DNA of 64,000 bases from PALSA-505 sp036267135. GTDB lineage: Bacteria; Actinomycetota; Actinomycetes; Streptosporangiales; Streptosporangiaceae. The stretch covers positions 1 to 64,000 of the forward strand of contig DATAWQ010000139.1 of the NCBI GenBank assembly GCA_036267135.1, in the 5' to 3' direction. Within the stretch, counting starts at the first letter, position 1, and every line of letters starts with the position of its first letter. Shown in pieces: positions 8,540 through 17,394 of the stretch. A program made the position numbers and the translations under genes. The notes below the pieces were generated by a model. The model was not told the origin of the DNA and did no database searches. It was given only the letters and a program-made list of their open reading frames with translations.

Positions 8540-9598
8540 TTGCGAAGGATCAAGCAGAGTCTCGGCGTTCTCGCAGCAGCGGCGCTCGCGGTAGCGGGTG
8601 TCAGCGCCGGGACGGCGTCGGCGGCAACCCCGCCGATCGCCAAGACGATGGCGGCCTGGCAGGCGGGCATCTCGCAGCTCAGGGCGCCGGGGACCGGGTG
8701 CTACAGCGCCGCGTACCCCACGCTGCAATGGCACGCCGTCAAGTGCGTGACCGCGCCGAAGACCCCGCTGGCGCCGGTGCTGCCAGGATCAGCCCGGCAC
8801 GGCGGGCCAGCCACGGCCGGGCACGGCGGGCCGGCGATCGTCGGTGACGGCACCGACTACTCGGCTCAGGTGTCGGGATTGATCACTAAGGGCATCGGAA
8901 CGTTCACGAACGTGAGCTCGGGCATCTCCGAGAAGGGCGGGGGCGTCACGAACAGCTTCTCGCTGCAACTCAACTCCCAGTTCTTCTCCGGCTCCCCCGA
9001 GTGCTCGGGCAGCAGCGATCCCGCCGATTGCCAGGCCTGGGGACAGTTCGTGTACACGTATGGGAGCAGCAGGACCAGCCAAATCTTCATTCAGTACTGG
9101 CTGATCAACTACAACGCCAGGTGTCCCTCGGGCTGGTTCACGTACTCAGAGGACTGTTACACCAACAGTTCGTCGGCCAACGTGACCACCGTTACCGCCG
9201 CGCAGCTCGGCTCCGTGCATCTGACCGGGACCGCCGCGTCGGGTGGCAACGACGACGTGTCGCTGTCGGTCGGCTCCGGTACAGCCACCACGGTCGGCGG
9301 CAAGGACACCAAGATCGACCTGGCCGCGTTCTGGAACACGACCGAGTGGGGTGTGTACGGCGACGGCGGCGGCAGCGAGGCGGTGTTCGGCGCCAACACG
9401 TCGCTGGAGGCGCAGACGGCCCTGACCGCCAGCAGCGGCTCCACGGCGCCCACCTGCGTCAAAGAAGGCTTCACCGGCGAGACCAACAACCTCACCCTGG
9501 CCAGCACGCCGGCGCTCGGCAGCGAGCCGTCGCCCACGATGGCCTCCAGGCAAACCAACGGCACCACCGGAACCGCGAGCTGCGCTACCGCGGGCTGA
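8540..9598 (+). CDS. Secreted cysteine-rich protein of unknown family, paralogue 1
   Basis: A 352-residue precursor starting at TTG, supported by GGAGGA seven bases upstream and by the identical start context in all three copies. The N-terminus (RRIKQSLGVLAAAALAVAGV) is a Sec signal peptide with a likely cleavage after TASA. The mature part has eight cysteines that align with those of the other two copies. Conserved segments are QAWGQFVYTY, IQYWLINY, CPSGW, DCYTNS, FWNTTEWGVYGDGGGSE and EGFTGETNNL. The alternation of short polar and aromatic runs suggests a beta-rich extracellular protein. No catalytic motif was recognised. It has its own upstream module and terminator-like hairpin, so it forms a single-gene unit. 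Confidence 0.8.
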   Translation: MRRIKQSLGVLAAAALAVAGVSAGTASAATPPIAKTMAAWQAGISQLRAPGTGCYSAAYPTLQWHAVKCVTAPKTPLAPVLPGSARHGGPATAGHGGPAIVGDGTDYSAQVSGLITKGIGTFTNVSSGISEKGGGVTNSFSLQLNSQFFSGSPECSGSSDPADCQAWGQFVYTYGSSRTSQIFIQYWLINYNARCPSGWFTYSEDCYTNSSSANVTTVTAAQLGSVHLTGTAASGGNDDVSLSVGSGTATTVGGKDTKIDLAAFWNTTEWGVYGDGGGSEAVFGANTSLEAQTALTASSGSTAPTCVKEGFTGETNNLTLASTPALGSEPSPTMASRQTNGTTGTASCATAG

Positions 9599-9629
9599 AC
9601 CCGGCCCCCCTCTGACTGGCGATGTCTGA

Positions 9630-9661
9630 CTGGCGCCGCGCCCATCCGGGGGCGGCGCCAG
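9630..9661 (+). terminator. Hairpin after secreted-protein unit 1
   Basis: CTGGCGCCG pairs with CGGCGCCAG across a GC-rich loop about 30 bases after the stop. No long T-run follows (only TTG), as is usual in this kind of genome. The same stem is present after the other two paralogues. Confidence 0.65.
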
Positions 9662-9686
9662 CCTTGCCGTCGCGCCGCCCCGCCTC

Positions 9687-9807
9687 TTGACAGGTGTCCA
9701 CTGCGAGTGTTTTAACCAGGTAGGCAGCCACTTCGGGTGCTTTAGCCGAATTGTGGCGGCTTGGTCACGCCCTGTTGGGCGTGGCCTCGGACACAGGAGG
9801 AGGGGTT
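9687..9807 (+). promoter_or_regulatory. Upstream module of secreted-protein unit 2
   Basis: TTGACA at 9687-9692 is followed by AGTGTTTTAACC at 9706 and GGTGCTTTAGCC at 9736, again exactly 30 bases apart with ACTTC before the second box. A leader hairpin can form from CACGCCC and GGGCGTG. AGGAGGAGGGG lies before the TTG start. Confidence 0.6.
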
Positions 9808-10860
9808 TTGCGAAGGATCAAGCGGAGTCTTGGCGTTCTCGCGGCCGCGGTGCTCGCGGTGGCGGGCGTCAGCGCTGGGTCGGCCTCGGCGGCCACCCCG
9901 CCGGTCGCCACAACAAAGGCGGCCTGGCAGGCGGACATCTCGCACGTCCAGGCGCCGGGGAGCGGTTGCTATCGCGCTGCGTTCCCCACGCTGGCGTGGC
10001 ACGCCGTCGCGTGCGTGGCCGCACCGAAGGTACCGCTGGTGCCGGCGCCGTCCAGGTCGGCCAAGCACGCCGGGCCACAGACAGTAGGCGACGGCCACGA
10101 CTACTCGGCCGTGGTGACGGGATTGATCTCCAAAGCCACCGGGACGTTCAAGAGCGTGAGCTCGAATATCACCGAGAAGGGCGCCGTGGGTGGCACCGGC
10201 CCGCAGGTCGCTAACAGCTTCTCGCTCCAGCTCAACACCCAGTTCATCTCTGGCTCCCCCGCGTGCTCGGGAGCCGGCACCCCCTCGAACTGCCAGGCCT
10301 GGCAGCAGTTCGTCTACACCTACCAAACCAAATCCACCAGCTATATCTTCATGCAGTACTGGCTGATCGACTATGACGCCACCTGCCCCTCGGGCTGGAT
10401 GGCGTTCTCGTCGGACTGCTACACCAACAGCAATGCGAACACGGTGAAGACCGTTACCGCCAAGCAGCTCGCCACCGTCCAGCTTTCGGGGACCGCCAAG
10501 ACGGGCGGCAAGGACGCGGTGTCGTTGTCGGTCGGCTCCGGCCAGGCGACCATGGTCACCGGTAAGGACACCAAGATTCATCTCGCCAAGTTCTGGAACA
10601 CGACCGAGTGGGGCGTGTACGGCGACGGCGGCGGCAGTGGCGCGACCTTCGGCGCCAGCAACTCGCTGCGGGCGCAGACGGCGTTGACCGCTACCAGCGG
10701 CGCTAAGGCGCCCAAGTGCGTCCTGGAAGGCTTCACCGGCGAGACGAACAACCTCAAACTGGCCAAGACGGCGGCGATCGGCAGCCAGCCGTCGCCCACG
10801 ATGGCCTCCAAGCAGACCGACGGCACCGCCGGCACCGCGAGCTGCGCTGTCGCTCCCTGA
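9808..10860 (+). CDS. Secreted cysteine-rich protein of unknown family, paralogue 2
   Basis: A 350-residue precursor, collinear with paralogue 1 throughout. It starts at TTG in the same GTTTTGCGAAGGATCAAGC context. The signal peptide (RRIKRSLGVLAAAVLAVAGV) ends near ASA. All eight cysteines are kept. The central segment reads QAWQQFVYTY, MQYWLIDY, CPSGWMAFSSDCYTNS, and the C-terminal part FWNTTEWGVYGDGGGS and EGFTGETNNL. It is adjacent to and in the same direction as paralogue 1, with a complete promoter-like module between them, so tandem duplication of the whole unit is the simplest explanation. Confidence 0.8.
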   Translation: MRRIKRSLGVLAAAVLAVAGVSAGSASAATPPVATTKAAWQADISHVQAPGSGCYRAAFPTLAWHAVACVAAPKVPLVPAPSRSAKHAGPQTVGDGHDYSAVVTGLISKATGTFKSVSSNITEKGAVGGTGPQVANSFSLQLNTQFISGSPACSGAGTPSNCQAWQQFVYTYQTKSTSYIFMQYWLIDYDATCPSGWMAFSSDCYTNSNANTVKTVTAKQLATVQLSGTAKTGGKDAVSLSVGSGQATMVTGKDTKIHLAKFWNTTEWGVYGDGGGSGATFGASNSLRAQTALTATSGAKAPKCVLEGFTGETNNLKLAKTAAIGSQPSPTMASKQTDGTAGTASCAVAP

Positions 10861-10874
10861 TCCCGGCTACACCT

Positions 10875-10910
10875 GGCTGGCGCCGCGCCCGGACGGGTGC
10901 GGCGCCAGCC
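10875..10910 (+). terminator. Hairpin after secreted-protein unit 2
   Basis: GGCTGGCGCCGC pairs perfectly with GCGGCGCCAGCC around a 12-base loop (itself partly complementary), 14 bases after the stop, followed by TTGTT. Confidence 0.75.
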
Positions 10911-10947
10911 TTGTTACTGTGCCGGGGTACCTCTCAACGTGGCCGTA

Positions 10948-11385
10948 CTACCCGCTATCGGGCTCGACCCGCATAGCCTCTTCCTCGGCGGAGTAGCCGC
11001 CCCGGTCCGGACCGACGTCGGTGGCGACTTCGTCCGCTTCTCGGTCCGGCCCGAAACCCTGGCTGGGCACGACCAGGCGGCCGGACCGGCCTGCCCCGTC
11101 CGGGCGCTGCTGTGGTGCGGCCCCGTATTGAGCCCGCACGGCCGGGCTCTGCATCTCCGGTGGCTCGGGTTCCTCGCGTCCGAGCCGGTCCTCCAGGCTC
11201 TCACCCTCCCGCTGTTCTTCCGCCGTGGTGCCGAACTCATTGACCGCGACCGGCTGATCACCCGGCACGGGAGCTTGCTGCGGATCCTCGGCCCGCTCCT
11301 GCTCGGGCGCGCTGTCGGACAGGTCCGGAATGCCTTCGTCTTCGAGTTCGGACCGAGGATCGGGTTCTGGTATGCGACGGGTCAC
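10948..11385 (-). CDS. DUF5709-type acidic protein
   Basis: A 145-residue, very acidic, probably disordered protein. VAVNEFGTTAEEQREGESLE in the middle and VATDVGPDRGGYSAEEEAM near the C-terminus match my memory of the actinobacterial DUF5709 family. There is no signal peptide or membrane segment. I chose the GTG at 11385 because GAGGAAGGGA lies upstream; the frame is open further but the extra sequence does not look coding. It is convergent with secreted-protein unit 2. Function is unknown. Confidence 0.75.
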   Translation of the reverse strand: MTRRIPEPDPRSELEDEGIPDLSDSAPEQERAEDPQQAPVPGDQPVAVNEFGTTAEEQREGESLEDRLGREEPEPPEMQSPAVRAQYGAAPQQRPDGAGRSGRLVVPSQGFGPDREADEVATDVGPDRGGYSAEEEAMRVEPDSG

Positions 11386-11617
11386 GTAAGGTCCCTTCCT
11401 CAGGTTCGTGCGGGGATGCGCAGCGTTTGCGTGGCCGGGACGGCCGGCCGGGGAGTGGCCGGACCAGCCCGACCGCGGCGGCATAGGCAGTGCCCAGAAC
11501 CGTGGCATTCACGGCGCAGAACAAGGCAAGCAGCACTGGCCCCCGGTCTCGGCAAACATCAGCGCGTGCACCGCCGATTCGCGCGCCCCGGCGGTGTCCT
11601 GGTGGCCTCCTGCGCGA

Positions 11618-12688
11618 TCATGGGTTCGCTCCCGTCTGCTTGCCGGGGTGAGCTTGCGGAGCGCCGCTCGCTACCCGGCGGTGACCGGGGCAAACCGGCG
11701 GGCTTTCGTCATGAACGGCTGCGCCCGGGCCGTCGCCCTCGGGCAGCAGCGTGCCGCGGCTTCCGCTGGTGGTGTCCGTGGGATCGATGAATACGTGCGA
11801 GGTCACCGGCAGCCGTTCCGCCAGCCGCTGGTCGATCCGCTCGGACAGATCCTCGACCACGCCGGCGCCGATATCGTCGCTGAACGCGACCCGGGCCGCC
11901 ACGATCAGGTGGTCCGGGCCCACGTGCATCGTCAGCAGCTCCATCAGCCCGTCTACGCCGGGCATCTGCTCGATCTCGGCCCGGATGACCGCCTGTTCCT
12001 GCGGGTCGGCGGCCCGGCCGATGAGTAGGTCCCGGCTGTCGAGCCCGAGCCGGATCGCCACGATCACCAGTAGCCCACCGATGGCCAGGGAAGCCGCTCC
12101 ATCCCAGACCTCGGAGCCGGTCAGCTGTCGCAACCCGAGCCCGGCGGCCGCGAGGATCAGCCCGACCACGGCCGCGCTGTCCTCGAACAAGGCCGCCTTC
12201 ACCGTGGTGTCGGCGCTGCTGTGCAGGTGGGCCAGCAGGCTCAGCTGCCTGCTGGCGGCCTGCTGACGGCTCTGTATCAGCGCCCGCACGAAGGAGGTGA
12301 GCTCGGCCAGCCCCGCCACGACCAGCACCAGGTAACCGATCAGCACGTTGTGCCCGTGTTCGGGGTGGGTGATGGCCAGCACCCCTTCGAACACCGAGAA
12401 CCCTGCCCCGGCCGCGAAGATGCCGAACGCCGCGAGCAGCGACCAGAAGTACCGCTCCTGCCCGTAGCCGAAGGGGTGCCTGGGATCCGCGGGGCGGCGG
12501 CCTCGACGGATCGAGGCCAGCAAGAACGCCTGGTTCATGGTGTCTGCGGCCGAGTGGGCGGCTTCAGCCAGCAGCGCGCTGGACGCGGTGAGCACACCGG
12601 CCGCAATCTTGATGGCGGCGACGAAAAGGTTGGCCGCGCCGGCGATCAGGACGGTCGTGCGGGTCGAGCGCTCTTGCGACTTGCTCAT
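11618..12688 (-). CDS. Cation diffusion facilitator (CDF) family divalent-metal efflux protein
   Basis: A 356-residue transporter expected to export Zn2+, Mn2+, Fe2+ or a similar ion by proton antiport. Six membrane segments are expected in residues about 12-215. The metal site is visible as H45 and D49 in AEAAHSAADT and as E169/D170 in ALFEDSAAVVG. The C-terminal cytoplasmic domain (about 220-320) contains LTMHVGPDHLIVAARV, typical of the CDF dimerisation fold, followed by a polar tail. A GGGTAG element ends nine bases before the ATG and no Shine-Dalgarno sequence is present. It is divergent from the MFS gene, which has the same arrangement. Confidence 0.88.
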   Translation of the reverse strand: MSKSQERSTRTTVLIAGAANLFVAAIKIAAGVLTASSALLAEAAHSAADTMNQAFLLASIRRGRRPADPRHPFGYGQERYFWSLLAAFGIFAAGAGFSVFEGVLAITHPEHGHNVLIGYLVLVVAGLAELTSFVRALIQSRQQAASRQLSLLAHLHSSADTTVKAALFEDSAAVVGLILAAAGLGLRQLTGSEVWDGAASLAIGGLLVIVAIRLGLDSRDLLIGRAADPQEQAVIRAEIEQMPGVDGLMELLTMHVGPDHLIVAARVAFSDDIGAGVVEDLSERIDQRLAERLPVTSHVFIDPTDTTSGSRGTLLPEGDGPGAAVHDESPPVCPGHRRVASGAPQAHPGKQTGANP

Positions 12689-12697
12689 CTCAGCCCG

Positions 12698-12722
12698 CTA
12701 CCCCCGGTCGGCCTGCCCATAC
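12698..12722 (-). promoter_or_regulatory. SigB/F-type promoter, leaderless, for the CDF gene
   Basis: GTAT, 15 bases, GGGTAG. The hexamer ends nine bases before the ATG at 12688, so transcription should start at or next to the start codon. Confidence 0.5.
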
Positions 12723-12776
12723 GAGCTCGCCCAGCTTGGCATCCAGCCTGGCTCCCACAGCTGTCATCGGCCCAGC

Positions 12777-12800
12777 GATTAAGCAGCGACAAGGGGGTAG
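12777..12800 (+). promoter_or_regulatory. SigB/F-type promoter, leaderless, for the MFS gene
   Basis: GATT, 14 bases, GGGTAG. The hexamer ends ten bases before the ATG at 12811 and no ribosome site intervenes. The -35 fits GNNT only. Confidence 0.45.
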
Positions 12801-12810
12801 CGGGCGCCCC

Positions 12811-14346
12811 ATGAGCCCCGGACAGCAAACCCGGCCGCCGTACCCAGACCTGGACGCGGGTATCACCCGGGAGGCACTCGGCCAGCTGGACGAAACCGCG
12901 ACGTGCTCGGAACACTGGAAGATCCTGATCACGGCGGGCATGGGCTTCTTTACCGACGCCTATGACCTGTTCATCGTCGGCGTCGTGGCCACGCTCATCA
13001 GCGCCCAGTGGCACATCGCCAGCTACCAGAAATCTCTGCTGTCCTCGCTGGCGCTGCTGACCTCGGCGGCCGGCGCGATCGCCTTCGGCCGGATCGCCGA
13101 CAAGCTCGGCCGCCGCAAGATCTACGGCTTCGAGGTGCTGGTGCTGGCGGCCGGCGCGATTGCCTCGGCCTGCTCGCCCAGCATCTGGTGGCTGATAGCG
13201 TTCCGCGGGCTCCTCGGGTTCGGCATTGGCGGCGACTATCCGGTCAGCGCGACCATCATGAGCGAGTGCGCCTCCCGCCGTGACCGGGGCCGGATGGTCG
13301 CCCTGGTCTTCTCGATGCAGGGCGCAGGTCTGGTCTTGGGACCGCTGGTCGCCATCGCCCTGCTCAAAACCAACATGGGCCACAATCTGGCCTGGCGGAT
13401 CATGCTGGCCGCCGGAGCCATCCCGGCGCTGGCCGTGTTCTGGCTGCGCCGCCGGCTCAGCGAAACTCCCCGGTTCCTGCTCGCTCAGCAGGAAGCCAGG
13501 ACAGCCCCGTCGCAGACCGTCTCCGGCCACGGGCCATCGGGGTTCCGGGCGATGCTCGCGGAGCGCAGGCTGCTGCGCTGGCTGGCCGGAGCAAGCCTGG
13601 CCTGGCTGCTGTTCGACTTCGTCTACTACGGAAACACCATTTCCAGCCCGATGATCGACAAGCTGGTTTCGCCGCACTCCAGCCTCATCGGAACGACCGC
13701 CCACACCCTGGCCATCTTCGCCGTCGCCGCCCTGCCCGGTTACCTGCTGGCCGCCGCCACCATCGACAGGATCGGGAGGAGACTCATGCAGGCCGGCGGG
13801 TTCGCCGTCATGGCCGCGGCCTTCCTGGGCCTGTGGCTCATCCCAGGCGCCAGCACCACGCTGCTGCCCTTCCTGCTCCTGTTCGGCGCGACCTACTTCT
13901 TCGCCGAATTCGGCCCGAACACCACCACGTTCGTCTACCCGGCCGAGATCTTCCCGGTCCGGATCCGGACGACCTGCTACGGTATCGCCGCCGCGGCCGG
14001 GAAGATCGGCGGATTCATCGGCACCTACGCGCTCACCGCGCTGCTGCCCGCCATCGGCTTCAGCCGCACCAGCGGCCTGGTCGCCGGCGTGGCTCTCGTG
14101 GGCTTGCTGGTGACCATCACGCTCCTGCCCGAGCCCAAGGGACTCAGCCTGGAAACGCTCACCGAAGGACGCACCGCTGATCCCGCGGGCGCCCGCAAGT
14201 TACCCGCAGTTAGCGTGGCTGGTGGTAGCGGTCTACGTGCCTGGCCTGCTCAGCGGGATCGCTTCCGGCCGTGCCGACCCGGGGCAGGCACAGCCCCGCC
14301 TGCCGGAAGGGTCACAGGCCGGCGTCCAGCAGCTTGTCGGCAGTGA
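12811..14346 (+). CDS. Major facilitator superfamily transporter (phosphate/metabolite:H+ symporter-like)
   Basis: A 511-residue, 12-helix transporter. The first helix region reads ITAGMGFFTDAYDLFIVGVV, as in the phosphate:H+ and metabolite:H+ symporter families. The loop 2-3 motif appears as GRIADKLGRRKIYG, and a matching loop 8-9 motif as IDRIGRRLMQ. The membrane part ends near residue 450; about 60 polar residues follow, the last of which overlap the end of the convergent aldehyde-oxidase gene by 35 bases. The tail may be non-functional read-through of a weakened stop. Substrate is unknown. I chose the ATG at 12811 because of the adjacent promoter and because the protein there begins normally. 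Confidence 0.82.
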   Translation: MSPGQQTRPPYPDLDAGITREALGQLDETATCSEHWKILITAGMGFFTDAYDLFIVGVVATLISAQWHIASYQKSLLSSLALLTSAAGAIAFGRIADKLGRRKIYGFEVLVLAAGAIASACSPSIWWLIAFRGLLGFGIGGDYPVSATIMSECASRRDRGRMVALVFSMQGAGLVLGPLVAIALLKTNMGHNLAWRIMLAAGAIPALAVFWLRRRLSETPRFLLAQQEARTAPSQTVSGHGPSGFRAMLAERRLLRWLAGASLAWLLFDFVYYGNTISSPMIDKLVSPHSSLIGTTAHTLAIFAVAALPGYLLAAATIDRIGRRLMQAGGFAVMAAAFLGLWLIPGASTTLLPFLLLFGATYFFAEFGPNTTTFVYPAEIFPVRIRTTCYGIAAAAGKIGGFIGTYALTALLPAIGFSRTSGLVAGVALVGLLVTITLLPEPKGLSLETLTEGRTADPAGARKLPAVSVAGGSGLRAWPAQRDRFRPCRPGAGTAPPAGRVTGRRPAACRQ

Positions 14347-16411
14347 TGGGAAGGTCTCGGATGCGGACGCCGGTGGCGTTGTGGACGGCGTTGGCTACGG
14401 CGGCGGCGGTGCCGACGATGCCGATCTCCCCGATGCCTTTGGTGCCCATCGGGTTGACGTGCGGGTCGTCCTCTTCGATCCACCCGACCTCGAGGCCGCG
14501 GATGTCGGCGCAGGTGGCGATGTGGTACTCGGCTAGGTCATGGTTGACGTAGTGGCCGGTGACCGGGTCGATTGTGCTGTGTTCCCACAGCGCGGTGGAC
14601 AGGCCCATGGTCATGCCGCCGAGGAACTGTGAGCGCGCGGTGCGCGGGTTCACGATCCGGCCGGCGGCGAAGATGCCCAGCGACCTTGGCACCCGGATCT
14701 CGCCGGTGTCCTGGTCCACCTCGACGGCCACGAACTGGGCCCCGAACGCGTGCATCGCGTACCGCTGCTGGGCGTCGTTCGCACCGGCCCGGCCGGTCGC
14801 GCCGGCGCCGGCGGCGGGGAGGTGGCCGTGGGTGCTGATCAGGGCACGGGCGGCCTCCCAAACCGCGGTCCCCCAGGTGGTGATGCCCGAGGATCCGCCT
14901 GCCACGGAGGCGTGTGGCAGCGAGGTGTCGCCGATCTGCAGCTCGATATGGTCCAGCGATACCGCCAGGGCGTCCGCCGCGACCTGGGCAAGGGCGGTCC
15001 ACGTGCCGGTACCGATGTCGACGGCGCCGATACGCACCGCGAAACGGCCGTCCGGCAGAACCTCGATGACCGCCTCGGACCCAGGCATCCGGTTGACCGG
15101 GTAGGTCGATGCGGCCACCCCGGTCCCGCGCAGCAGCCCGTCCGGCCCAGGCTTGGGCGACGGAACATGATCGCGGCTGGCCCAGCCGAACCGGTCGGCT
15201 CCGGCTCGCAGGCAGGCGACGAGGTTCCGGGAGGAGAACGGGCGACCGGTTTCGGGGTCGGTCCGCGGCTCGTTGCGGATCCGCAGCTCGACCGGGTCCA
15301 TCCCAACGGCGATGGCCAGCTCGTCCATCGCACATTCGCCCGCGTACATGCCCGGGTTCTCGCCCGGTGCGCGCATCCAGGACGGGACCGGCACGTCCAG
15401 CGCGACGAGCCGGTGGGTGGTCCGGCGGGTCGGCGAGGCGTACATCATCCGGGTGGAGACCGCGGTCTGCTCGGCGAACTCCTTGATGCGCGACGTCTGC
15501 TCCCACACGTCGTGCGTGATCGCCACCAGCGTGCCGTCCGCCTGCGCACCCAGCTGAACGCGCTGGATGGTCGGCGTCCGGTAGCCGGCCACCGAGAACA
15601 GCATCTGCCGGGTCAATGGCAGTTTGACGTCGCGGCCGGGAACCGCGCGGGCGGCCAGGCAGGCGAGTACGTCGTGCGCGTGCGGCGGGCCCTTGGAGCC
15701 GAACCCGCCGCCGACGTGCGGCGCGATCACACTCACCTGGCCGGTCGCCAGCCCGAACAGCGGCGCTAGCGTATCCCGCACCTGGTGGACGCTTTGCGTC
15801 GAGTCGTGCAGTGTGAGATGCCCGGTGGCGGGATCCCAGCGGGCGACCGTGGTGTGCGGTTCCATGGGGTTGTTGTGGTAGGCGGGCGTGGTGTAGGTCG
15901 CATCGACCGAGACCGCTGCCGTGGTCAGGGCTGCGCCGGGGTCGCCCTGCTGCGTGTCGGCTGGGAACGACGGGTTGACCTGCTCCGGCGTGTAGAACTC
16001 CGGGTGGTCGGCACGCAGCACGACGTCATGCTCGTATTCGTCATAGCCGATCCCGACCAGTTCGGCGGCCTCGCGCGCGGCCTCCGGGCTGTCCGCCACG
16101 ACGAGCGCGACGAACTGGCCGCGGAAGCTCACGTCCGGCGACTGCAGAACCCACAGCTCGCGGTCGTCAGCAGAGGCCAGGCGCTCTGCGTTCTCGTGGG
16201 TCAAGACGGTGAGGACGCCGGCCACCGACGCCGCGGCCACGGTGTCGATCGACGTGATCAACCCGCGGGCCACGCTCGCCTGCACGGGATGGCCGTAGAC
16301 GGCGTCGGCGAACGGGTGCTCGGCGGCGTATGGTGCGGTGCCGGTGACCTTGGCCGGGCCATCGCGCCGTTCGTGGTCGGCGCCGATCTCGCGAAGCGTG
16401 GTGATCGTCAT
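14312..16411 (-). CDS. paoC: Molybdopterin-binding subunit of a xanthine dehydrogenase-family aldehyde oxidoreductase (PaoC/YagR-like)
   Basis: A 699-residue large subunit. The start of the family is visible as IGADHERRDGPAKVTGTAPY, and cofactor-binding glycine-rich segments as APHVGGGFGSKG (about residue 245) and AGGSSGITTWGTAVWEAA. The C-terminal GTKGIGEIGIVGTAAAVANA contains the catalytic-glutamate region (GIGE) of the family. It is translated last of three overlapping genes (four-base overlap with paoB). In E. coli the corresponding PaoABC oxidises aromatic aldehydes in the periplasm; here the small subunit lacks a Tat signal, so the complex should be cytoplasmic. A PaoD-type maturation chaperone is not in the window. 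Confidence 0.88.
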   Translation of the reverse strand: MTITTLREIGADHERRDGPAKVTGTAPYAAEHPFADAVYGHPVQASVARGLITSIDTVAAASVAGVLTVLTHENAERLASADDRELWVLQSPDVSFRGQFVALVVADSPEAAREAAELVGIGYDEYEHDVVLRADHPEFYTPEQVNPSFPADTQQGDPGAALTTAAVSVDATYTTPAYHNNPMEPHTTVARWDPATGHLTLHDSTQSVHQVRDTLAPLFGLATGQVSVIAPHVGGGFGSKGPPHAHDVLACLAARAVPGRDVKLPLTRQMLFSVAGYRTPTIQRVQLGAQADGTLVAITHDVWEQTSRIKEFAEQTAVSTRMMYASPTRRTTHRLVALDVPVPSWMRAPGENPGMYAGECAMDELAIAVGMDPVELRIRNEPRTDPETGRPFSSRNLVACLRAGADRFGWASRDHVPSPKPGPDGLLRGTGVAASTYPVNRMPGSEAVIEVLPDGRFAVRIGAVDIGTGTWTALAQVAADALAVSLDHIELQIGDTSLPHASVAGGSSGITTWGTAVWEAARALISTHGHLPAAGAGATGRAGANDAQQRYAMHAFGAQFVAVEVDQDTGEIRVPRSLGIFAAGRIVNPRTARSQFLGGMTMGLSTALWEHSTIDPVTGHYVNHDLAEYHIATCADIRGLEVGWIEEDDPHVNPMGTKGIGEIGIVGTAAAVANAVHNATGVRIRDLPITADKLLDAGL

Positions 16412-17394
16412 CGGTCTGCTCCCGCGGCCAGGTCGCGGAGCGTTGCCACGATCGTGTTGCGAGCCAGTGGCACCTTGAACGCGTTGTTCGTGGTCGGCGT
16501 GGCACGTTCCAGCTCCGCGTCCGCCGCGGCCAGGAAGGCCTCCTCGGTAGCTGGGCCTCCCCGTAGCCGCGCCTCCGCCTGCTTCGCGCGCCACGGTTTG
16601 GGGGCGACGCCGCCGAGCGCGAGGCAGACGTCGGCAATAGTGCCGTCCTCGATACGAAGCACGGCCGCCACAGACACCAGGGCGAACGCGTACGAGGCAC
16701 GATCGCGGACCTTGCGGTAGGCCGAGCGGCCGCTGACCCTGGGCATGTCCACCGCGGTGATGAGCTCGCCGTGAGCGAGCGTGGTGTCGCGTTCGGGTGT
16801 GGCCCCAGGCAGGCGGTACAGCTCGCCGATCGGGATTTCCCGCGTGCCGCCGGGACCCTGCACCCGGACGACGGCGTCGAGCGCCGCCATCGCCACCGCC
16901 ATGTCCGAAGGATGAGTGGCGATGCAGGATCGGGACACGCCGAGAATGCCCAGCTCTCGCGAGTGGCCGTCCAGGGCCGAGCAGCCTGATCCCGGTGTGC
17001 GTTTATTGCAGGGTGTCGTCCGGTCGGTGAAATAGAGGCAGCGCGTGCGCTGGAGCAGGTTGCCCGCGGTAGTGGCCAGGTTGCGCAACTGGCCGGATGC
17101 GCCGGCCACCAAGGCCTGGGACAGGACGGGATAGCGCTCGCGGATCAGCGGATGGGCGGACAGCACCGAGTTGCGGACGGTCGCGCCGATGCGCACGCTG
17201 CCGCCGTCGAGTTCTTCTACGGCGTCGAACGGCAGCCTGGTGACATCCACAAGCAGGCCAGGCGCGGCGATGCCGAGCTTCATGTGGTCGACCAGGTTGG
17301 TGCCGCCGCCCAGGAAGGCCGCACCCGGACGCTCGGCCACCAGCGTGATGGCACGTGCGGCATCGGTGCTGCGCTTGAAGTCGAATGGCTTCAT
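16408..17394 (-). CDS. paoB: FAD-binding subunit of the aldehyde oxidoreductase (PaoB/YagS-like)
   Basis: A 328-residue CO-dehydrogenase-type flavoprotein. AFLGGGTNLVDHMKLG at residues 27-41 and the later TAGNLLQ (109-115) are FAD contacts. Cysteines 119, 129, 138 and 157, in RCLYF, TPCNKR, GSGCSA and SCIATHPSD, form the extra [4Fe-4S]-binding insertion that distinguishes PaoB-like subunits from ordinary xanthine dehydrogenase FAD subunits. The ATG at 17394 overlaps the stop of paoA by four bases. It should relay electrons from the small subunit's iron-sulfur centres to FAD and then to an acceptor. Confidence 0.9.
   Translation of the reverse strand: MKPFDFKRSTDAARAITLVAERPGAAFLGGGTNLVDHMKLGIAAPGLLVDVTRLPFDAVEELDGGSVRIGATVRNSVLSAHPLIRERYPVLSQALVAGASGQLRNLATTAGNLLQRTRCLYFTDRTTPCNKRTPGSGCSALDGHSRELGILGVSRSCIATHPSDMAVAMAALDAVVRVQGPGGTREIPIGELYRLPGATPERDTTLAHGELITAVDMPRVSGRSAYRKVRDRASYAFALVSVAAVLRIEDGTIADVCLALGGVAPKPWRAKQAEARLRGGPATEEAFLAAADAELERATPTTNNAFKVPLARNTIVATLRDLAAGADR

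Noticed and set aside
11258..11536. Short frame with a hydrophobic N-terminus (MLLALFCAVNATVLG) between the DUF5709 and CDF genes
   Set aside because: After about 30 residues it becomes arginine-rich antisense-like sequence overlapping DUF5709; no ribosome site was seen.
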